Shown here: positions 27,199 to 32,060 of the stretch, in pieces
Position numbering within the stretch: position 1 is the first letter of the stretch
How the letters are laid out: every line of letters begins with the position of its first letter
Source: an uncultured Neisseriaceae bacterium
GTDB taxonomy: Bacteria > Pseudomonadota > Gammaproteobacteria > Burkholderiales > Neisseriaceae
DNA: 32,060 nucleotides
NCBI GenBank assembly: GCA_946481965.1
Contig: CAMLPN010000025.1
Coordinates: 1-32,060 of the forward strand
Direction of reading: 5' to 3'
Made by a program: the position numbers and the translations under genes
The notes under the pieces: model-generated
Told to the model about the DNA's origin: nothing
Database searches by the model: none
Seen by the model: only the letters and a program-made list of their open reading frames with translations

Positions 27199-28647
27199 TT
27201 AATGACTTTGCTGCGGAATTTTACTTAATAGATCCACTAAAATTGCCCAGCTCTCCGCCACAGTAGCCACTTCCACTCTTTCCTTAGGCGAATGCGCCGC
27301 ACGGATAGTTGGACCAAATGAGACCATTTCCAATTGTGGCGCTTTTCCGCTCAGAATACCACACTCTAGACCAGCATGAATAATTTGCAAAGGTGGTTGC
27401 TTACCATAATGCTGACTGAACACTTCACTGGTCAGTCGCAAAAGGGATGAATCAGGATTAGGCGTCCAACTTGGGTAATCTGCTGTTAAAGATAAATTGG
27501 CTCCAGACATTCTTGCTAGAGCGCTCAGTCGCAAACTCAGTTCATCTTTTGGCGTTTCCTTTAATGAACGCATCAGACAATGAATAAGCATACCATCGGC
27601 ATCAGTATGAACAACGCCTATATTAGATGAAGTTTCTACAATCCCAGCAAATGCATCACTCATACGTAATACACCATTTGGAACAGACAACAGTAAATCC
27701 AAAGCTTGTTGCGTGTGCTCTTCAGAAGTAGCATGTAGTGAAGCTGAATCAACCGGCAACACTTCAATCTGCAATTGTTGTTCTTCAGCCCATTCTGCTG
27801 CTATTACAGCTGCAATTTCCGTTACCGCAGCACGAGCAACTTCTTCATCCATCACAATAACTGCTTCAGCTGCTCGCGTAATCACATTACGCAATTCACC
27901 ACCCTGAAATGAGGATAAAGAGAAAGGCTTGCGTGCATATAAACTACTCAAAACTCGAGCCAGTAACACATTTGCATTTGCATGATTTTTGTCAATATCT
28001 ACACCAGAATGACCACCACGCAAACCAGAAAGCCGAATCATACATGCCTGCCCCTTCACGGTTTGCCATTCTAAAGGCAAAGTGAAACTGGCATCCCGAC
28101 CGCCAGCACAACCAATGAAAATCTCACCTGCCTCTTCCGTATCCAGATTAATCAGATAAGGCATTTGCAACCATTGTGGATCAAGCGCTTCAGCGCCACC
28201 CATACTAGTCTCTTCTTCCACAGTTACTATCAATGAGAGTTCTGGATGAGCAATATCATCACTGAACAGAACTGCCAGACCAATAGCCAGTCCAATGCCA
28301 TTATCTGCACCCAGTGTTGTATCATCTGCATACATCCAACCATCTTCTATACGAGTTTTGATCGGGTCACGTAAAAAATCATGGTTAGACGATTCACCCT
28401 TTTGTGCCACCATATCCATATGCGCCTGCAAGGCAACAGGTACGCAACTTTCCATCCCAGCAGTAGCCGGTTTAGTTATACGCAAATTTCCCTTAGCGTC
28501 TACTTCAGTGCTTAAGCCACGTTTTTGCGCAGCTTCAACTAACATTTCCCGAATAGCCTTTTCATGAAAAGATGGATGGGGAATCGCACACAGACGGGAA
28601 AACCAATCCCATACTGACTGTGGTTGTAATTGTTGTAATTCACTCAT
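27199..28647 (-). CDS. pepD: Aminoacyl-histidine dipeptidase (PepD, Xaa-His dipeptidase)
   Basis: M20-family metallodipeptidase that hydrolyses carnosine-type and many other dipeptides in the cytosol. 482 residues from the ATG chosen (E. coli PepD has 485); the longest frame uses a TTG four codons earlier. Metal-site motifs: QAHMDMVAQKG (His and Asp ligands), TLGADNGIGLAIG with the bridging Asp, VEEETSMGGAE with the catalytic Glu pair, NLDTEEAGEI, and a C-terminal HAGLECGIL with the last metal ligand. The lid/dimer domain begins with RLSGLRGGHSGVDI. Its 5' leader contains a terminator-like hairpin (28678-28703), so its promoter must lie either close to the start or upstream of a read-through site. 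A terminator directly follows. Confidence 0.95.
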   Translation of the reverse strand: MSELQQLQPQSVWDWFSRLCAIPHPSFHEKAIREMLVEAAQKRGLSTEVDAKGNLRITKPATAGMESCVPVALQAHMDMVAQKGESSNHDFLRDPIKTRIEDGWMYADDTTLGADNGIGLAIGLAVLFSDDIAHPELSLIVTVEEETSMGGAEALDPQWLQMPYLINLDTEEAGEIFIGCAGGRDASFTLPLEWQTVKGQACMIRLSGLRGGHSGVDIDKNHANANVLLARVLSSLYARKPFSLSSFQGGELRNVITRAAEAVIVMDEEVARAAVTEIAAVIAAEWAEEQQLQIEVLPVDSASLHATSEEHTQQALDLLLSVPNGVLRMSDAFAGIVETSSNIGVVHTDADGMLIHCLMRSLKETPKDELSLRLSALARMSGANLSLTADYPSWTPNPDSSLLRLTSEVFSQHYGKQPPLQIIHAGLECGILSGKAPQLEMVSFGPTIRAAHSPKERVEVATVAESWAILVDLLSKIPQQSH

Positions 28648-28677
28648 GTTTAAACTCAATTTAATTGTTATGTGTAC

Positions 28678-28703
28678 AAAAAGCTACCAGTTGATCAGTA
28701 GCT
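28678..28703 (-). terminator. Terminator-like hairpin upstream of pepD
   Basis: On the minus strand, AGCTAC...GTAGCT (6 bp, extendable to 8 bp with two G-T pairs) followed by five T residues. It points the same way as pepD and lies 31 bases before its start codon. It could end a transcript from the decayed gene upstream, or act as an attenuator in the pepD leader. Confidence 0.55.
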
Positions 28704-28778
28704 CACTCTTTAATATCCGCAACCTGACCATTCCCGATTTCATCAATCGTATTTCTCTAAGAATTTCGGTTACATCTA

Positions 28779-29043
28779 TCATATAGAAACATCGATATTT
28801 TTAACTATATCACTACCCAAAGCCAGAATATGATTATCAGTAGCAAAAAATTGTCCATTTAATACAAAATAATCTGGCTTACAAGTTTTTAAAAAGTTTT
28901 CAAACTGCTAGCCACGGCTAACGACCTCTATCTCACCTCGAAAATAGGTAATCTGTTAACTATTTCCAGAATTATTGCAGTATTATGAGCCATAAAACCA
29001 CGTGAAGTAGTTAAAGATTTGCCATAATCCTTAATAAAATTAG
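28779..29043 (-). pseudogene. Remnant of a Cof-type HAD phosphatase (tentative)
   Basis: Two minus-strand frames read like successive parts of one protein. The first (about 29043 to a stop at 28928) gives NFIKDYGKSLTTSRGF then AHNTAIILEIVNRL, which lines up with the start of Cof-type HAD proteins (F-D-x-D-G-T-L-L followed by a helix), with the catalytic aspartates lost. The second, in a different frame, gives GEIEVVSRG, an in-frame TAG, then QFENFLKTCKPDYFVLNGQF and FATDNHILAL, matching the IxVxxATGR strand, helix and VxxNG segment of that family, and stops at 28779. At least one frameshift and one internal stop are needed. Only the N-terminal third of such a protein is represented. Family assignment is by eye and uncertain. 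Confidence 0.42.
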
Positions 29044-29427
29044 AAGACCACTACATTTATCTGATCTTAAAAGTAAAATCACAACCAAAAGAGGCAGAGA
29101 CCGTTTCAATGGTAAATATCTAGCAGGCTTAATATCAGCCATTAATATGAAGGTTGCTAATATACTCCATAGATAACCCCAACATCTGTCCAACATTAAC
29201 AAAGATAGCATTAAACAATTACTGGTATTCTACTTTTTCAGCATCTAGACTGGTGGGTTTGCCGAAATATCAGATTTAAGCTTGGTAAAACTGATTTATA
29301 CCAAAGAAGAATTTCAGCAAAAAATAATACACAATGCATAACATTTTCCTGTAACCAGGAATACTCCCTGTGAAATACGCTACCAACTGATTGTAATAAA
29401 AACGTCGTATCTGCTTAGAAAGTATTT

Positions 29428-29447
29428 AGGCTACCCAATGGTAGCCT
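29428..29447 (-). terminator. Hairpin downstream of ubiE
   Basis: Perfect 8-bp stem AGGCTACC / GGTAGCCT with a four-base loop, 21 bases after the ubiE stop codon. On the minus strand it is followed by AAATACTTTC, so the T-tract is poor. Confidence 0.6.
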
Positions 29448-29468
29448 GATCAATAAATTAAATACGGC

Positions 29469-30206
29469 TTAAAACTTGACGCCTTTATGCAAAGCTACCA
29501 CTCCGGCAGTTAAATTGTGATAGCTGACACGGTCAAAACCAGCAGTTAGCATCATTTGACGCAAAGTTTCCTGATCTGGGTGCATACGAATAGATTCAGC
29601 CAAATACTGATAACTATCAGCATCTTTAGCAATGATTTTGCCCATCAAAGGCAGCATCTTGAAAGAATATAAATCATACAGGGGTTTCAGTGGCTTGAAC
29701 ACTTGGGAAAATTCCAGTACCAGTAATGTACCTCCGGGCTTCAATACTCGATACATTTCAGCCAGTGCCACCTCTTTATGAGTCATATTGCGCAAACCAA
29801 ATGATACCGAAACCAGATTAAAATAATTATCTGGAAATGGAAGCTTTTCTGCATCACACAATGCCACCGGCAAAGCCATACCATCATTAAGCAAACGATC
29901 CCGACCAACAGTCAGCATTGAAGAATTAATATCGGTTAACCACACTTCGCCGGTTTTACCAACTCGCTTAGCCCAGCCCTTAGCTAAATCACCAGAACCT
30001 CCAGCTATATCCAAAACCTTATCACCTTTATGCAATACTGCCGTAGTGATCGTGAAATGTTTCCATAAACGGTGCATGCCAACAGACATCACATCGTTCA
30101 TCACATCATAATTCTTTGCTACCGAATGAAATACACTGGCTACACGTCCAGCTTTTTCATCCTCGTTGACAGTTTGATAGCCAAAATGGGTTTTGTGATC
30201 GCTCAT
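29469..30206 (-). CDS. ubiE: Ubiquinone/menaquinone biosynthesis C-methyltransferase (UbiE)
   Basis: SAM-dependent methyltransferase acting on the benzoquinol (and, where present, naphthoquinol) ring in quinone synthesis. 245 residues, near the E. coli 251. Motifs: THFGYQTV near the N-terminus, the UbiE signature [17 protein letters not shown] (residues about 33-49), the SAM-binding loop [12 protein letters not shown], the second motif [23 protein letters not shown] and the C-terminal signature [15 protein letters not shown]. The segment [17 protein letters not shown] is also conserved. Preceded after 76 bp by the DUF971 gene on the same strand, a pairing common in Betaproteobacteria. Confidence 0.97.
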   Translation of the reverse strand: MSDHKTHFGYQTVNEDEKAGRVASVFHSVAKNYDVMNDVMSVGMHRLWKHFTITTAVLHKGDKVLDIAGGSGDLAKGWAKRVGKTGEVWLTDINSSMLTVGRDRLLNDGMALPVALCDAEKLPFPDNYFNLVSVSFGLRNMTHKEVALAEMYRVLKPGGTLLVLEFSQVFKPLKPLYDLYSFKMLPLMGKIIAKDADSYQYLAESIRMHPDQETLRQMMLTAGFDRVSYHNLTAGVVALHKGVKF

Positions 30207-30282
30207 ACGATACTTTCAGGTCGAATTCTGTTTAATTTAATTTATTGCATTGTCCGTACTAACCGTAAAGACAATACTCGTA

Positions 30283-30642
30283 CTAACTTGGCTCTCGACT
30301 GGCTCCGGCCAGCTGCAACTGTTGCATATAGTCTGCCCAGTTATGTTGCTGCTGTGTCGACAATTGGTATAAATAATCCCAATCATAAAGTCCCGTATCA
30401 TGCCCATCAGAAAAATCAATTTTCAGTGCATAATTACCAACTGCAGATAGTGCTCTAATCGTCACCCCGCGCTTACCAGTTTGTAGCTTACTTTGTCCTG
30501 CTCCATGACCGCGAACTTCAGCACTGGGCGATAAAACGCGTAAATATTCCGCTTTTAGCTCATATATTTCACCAGCATGTACCAACATCAAAACATCCTT
30601 GTCCTGATTCAGGCGAATTTCTTCGGGGATATTGTCTTGCAT
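30283..30642 (-). CDS. DUF971 / gamma-butyrobetaine-hydroxylase-like N-terminal domain protein
   Basis: Small soluble protein of 119 residues made of one GBBH-like N-terminal (DUF971) domain. Characteristic sequence: EYLRVLSPSAEVRGHG (residues about 32-47), AVGNYALKIDFSDGHDTGLYDWDYL in the second half, which together give the conserved His and Asp residues of the fold. In the eukaryotic hydroxylase this domain binds zinc; the cysteines of that site are not evident here. The function of the stand-alone bacterial protein is not established. Lies just upstream of ubiE in the same direction, which suggests co-expression, and divergently from nadE. The last 10 residues are not conserved-looking. 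Confidence 0.88.
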   Translation of the reverse strand: MQDNIPEEIRLNQDKDVLMLVHAGEIYELKAEYLRVLSPSAEVRGHGAGQSKLQTGKRGVTIRALSAVGNYALKIDFSDGHDTGLYDWDYLYQLSTQQQHNWADYMQQLQLAGASREPS

Positions 30643-30829
30643 ACAGATTTTTTCATCACCACAGCGTTATCCAATCTAAGCTATTTTAACTGATCTGAGG
30701 CACACTGCCCATAAACTTAATCGCGAGTATTTATTAAAATATTAGCAACTAATAAGCCAACAGTACTTTGCAAGCATGAAATTAATCAGTATATTTGATT
30801 GCTCAGATCAACATGCCAAGGAAAAAATC

Positions 30830-31621
30830 ATGCAGTCCCCAGTCATTATTGAGTATATAGTTAACTGGTTACGCGATTACGCCAGTCAGGCTAACAGCAA
30901 AGGGTTTGTTGTGGGGGTGTCTGGTGGCATTGATTCAGCGGTAGTGTCAACACTAGCTGCCAAAACCGGATTACCGACAATCTTACTGGAAATGCCTATC
31001 CATCAAAAAGCTGACCAGATTGCACGAGCCCAAGAACACATCAGCATTCTGACTAACACCTATGCTAATGTAGAGGGACATCGTATTGACCTGACCCACA
31101 CCTTCGATTCTTTTGCCAGCTCGGTCGATATCGGTGATAAAACTGCAGAAAAAACCAAACTGGCTTTTGCCAATGCACGTAGTCGGTTGCGCATGGTTAC
31201 TTTATACTACTATGCTCAGGTACGCGATATGCTGGTAGCTGGTACTGGTAATAAAGTTGAGGACTTTGGAGTAGGTTTTTTCACCAAATATGGTGACGGT
31301 GGTGTAGACATTAGTCCAATCGCTGATTTACTGAAAAGTCAGGTTTATACCTTAGCCAAAGAACTGAATGTTAGTCAAACCATCATTCAGGCTCCGCCTA
31401 CTGATGGTCTCTGGGAAGCTGATAAAACCGATGAAGATCAAATAGGTGCCAGCTATCCTGAATTAGAATGGGCAATGAGTGTTTACGATAATCACACCAT
31501 TGCTGATTTCAACGGAAGACAACGCGAAGTATTTGCCATCTATGATCGCTATCACCGCGCTATGCAACATAAAATCAATCCCATTCCGGTTTGCAAAATT
31601 CCTAGCGAATTATTTAATTAA
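30830..31621 (+). CDS. nadE: Ammonia-dependent NAD+ synthetase (NadE)
   Basis: Last step of NAD+ synthesis: amidates deamido-NAD+ using ammonia and ATP. 263 residues from the ATG chosen, which has a strong AAGGA seven bases upstream; an in-frame ATG at 30776 (18 codons earlier) has no ribosome-binding site. PP-loop ATPase signature VGVSGGIDSAVV with SGGIDS at residues 31-36. Other conserved parts: ARSRLRMVTLYYYAQ, VAGTGNKVEDFGVGFFTKYGDGGVDI-like stretch, PIADLLKSQVYTLA and APPTDGLWEADKTDEDQIG. No N-terminal nitrilase/glutaminase domain, so it is the ammonia-using type. Followed by a strong terminator; stands alone on the plus strand. Confidence 0.96.
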   Translation: MQSPVIIEYIVNWLRDYASQANSKGFVVGVSGGIDSAVVSTLAAKTGLPTILLEMPIHQKADQIARAQEHISILTNTYANVEGHRIDLTHTFDSFASSVDIGDKTAEKTKLAFANARSRLRMVTLYYYAQVRDMLVAGTGNKVEDFGVGFFTKYGDGGVDISPIADLLKSQVYTLAKELNVSQTIIQAPPTDGLWEADKTDEDQIGASYPELEWAMSVYDNHTIADFNGRQREVFAIYDRYHRAMQHKINPIPVCKIPSELFN

Positions 31622-31625
31622 ATTT

Positions 31626-31654
31626 AAAACCAGATTTTTCAATCTGGTTTTTTT
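31626..31654 (+). terminator. Terminator of nadE
   Basis: Stem AAAACCAGATT / AATCTGGTTTT with a TTTC loop and a run of seven T residues overlapping the right arm, five bases after the stop codon. Confidence 0.93.
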
Positions 31655-32060
31655 GTCTATCCATTTGGATTAAAAAATGTTTAAATATTAATTCAGCCAA
31701 CCTATAAATCTGTCCATTGGAAACTACAATTTAATAACCTAATTTTACAAGTATTTAAGATTGAAAAAATTTCATATTCAATTTTGCAAATATGATTAGT
31801 ATACCCTTTGTACCATTTCTTGCCCATTTATTCTCTTGAGAGAGTAATACATCATGCCGTCATTTTCCATGACCTCACTGGTACACCAATATCCTAGTGT
31901 TAAGCGATTGTCGCCAAAAAGTGGGAGATGCCTTTTCTATGATAATTGTCTGTGTGATGGATCTCACTTATATTAAACTAAACTGGTAAAGGATGGTTAT
32001 ATTTGTTTGGACGTAAAGTGATTGGTCGACAAACAAGCCATCACATATTTAAAGTTTTTA
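31655..32060. other. Terminal 0.4 kb without a convincing gene
   Basis: No frame of normal gene length is open to the window edge. A 40-codon plus-strand frame (31854-31976) has a modest GAGAG ten bases before its ATG and ends in CLCDGSHLY, a string that includes the CDGSH tetrad of iron-sulfur proteins but lacks the rest of that motif. The sequence after its stop (TKLVKDGYICLDVK in one frame) also reads coding-like, so this could be a broken gene. I do not assign it. Confidence 0.4.

Larger units (their letters stand above)
28648..29468. other. Intergenic region with decayed coding sequence
   Basis: About 820 bp between pepD and ubiE, both on the minus strand. No intact gene. The left two-thirds carry broken minus-strand coding frames (see pseudogene entry); the right third has only short frames. 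A 66-codon minus-strand frame (29011-29211) overlaps the remnant in another frame and is leucine-rich without a ribosome-binding site; I do not call it a gene. Confidence 0.5.

Noticed and set aside
29011-29211. 66-codon leucine-rich minus-strand frame
   Set aside because: Lies over the decayed HAD-like region in another frame, lacks a ribosome-binding site, and its leucine-rich content fits an out-of-frame reading.

Overview
The window looks like a chromosomal segment of a low-GC, AT-rich member of the Neisseriaceae (Betaproteobacteria); a Snodgrassella-like genome would fit. This is inferred from protein resemblance and gene sets, not from a marker gene: there is no rRNA or tRNA here. Clues are a PatA/PatB/Ape1-type peptidoglycan O-acetylation operon laid out as in Neisseria, an exported lipoprotein form of LdcA, a membrane-anchored M23 peptidase like the neisserial ones, and a DUF971 gene next to ubiE. 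Almost everything is core housekeeping. I see no phage, insertion sequence, CRISPR array, toxin-antitoxin pair or other defence island.

Layout. 0.4-1.7 kb: ribA overlapping a GAF-like gene (minus). 2.0-2.2 kb: a 60-residue YjzC-like protein. 2.3-2.9 kb: a PAP2-type membrane phosphatase (minus). 3.3-8.1 kb: cca, glnD and nnrD (plus, tightly spaced). 8.1-11.1 kb: ygeA-type racemase, a MupP/Gph-type HAD phosphatase and a His-rich CDF metal exporter (minus), the last behind a MerR-type promoter with a 19-bp spacer. 11.1-12.0 kb: a 0.9 kb AT-rich gap. 12.0-15.8 kb: the three overlapping O-acetylation genes, closed by a strong terminator. 15.9-16.6 kb: nfsA (minus). 17.0-24.4 kb: yihY, M23 peptidase, xthA, anmK and ftsK (plus). 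24.6-28.6 kb: lgt, ldcA and pepD (minus). 28.6-29.5 kb: a gap with decayed coding sequence that reads like a Cof-type HAD phosphatase. 29.5-30.6 kb: ubiE and DUF971 (minus). 30.8-31.6 kb: nadE. The last 0.4 kb holds no convincing gene.

How the genes work together. Cell-envelope metabolism is the main theme. PatA/PatB acetylate and Ape1 de-acetylates peptidoglycan; the M23 enzyme and LdcA cut it; AnmK and the MupP-like phosphatase fit a MurNAc recycling route; FtsK coordinates division and chromosome segregation; Lgt lipidates lipoproteins such as the predicted Ape1 and LdcA. A second group is metabolic upkeep: RibA, NnrD, NadE, UbiE, GlnD, PepD and NfsA.

I did not find a clearly new biological system. 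The items most worth checking are the MerR-type operator before the CDF gene, an orphan intrinsic terminator that may end a small RNA near 9.3 kb, the decayed HAD-like gene near 28.9 kb with a terminator downstream of it, and the Tat-lipoprotein form of LdcA. Several start codons were moved inward from the longest open frame on the basis of ribosome-binding sites and family length; each is stated.
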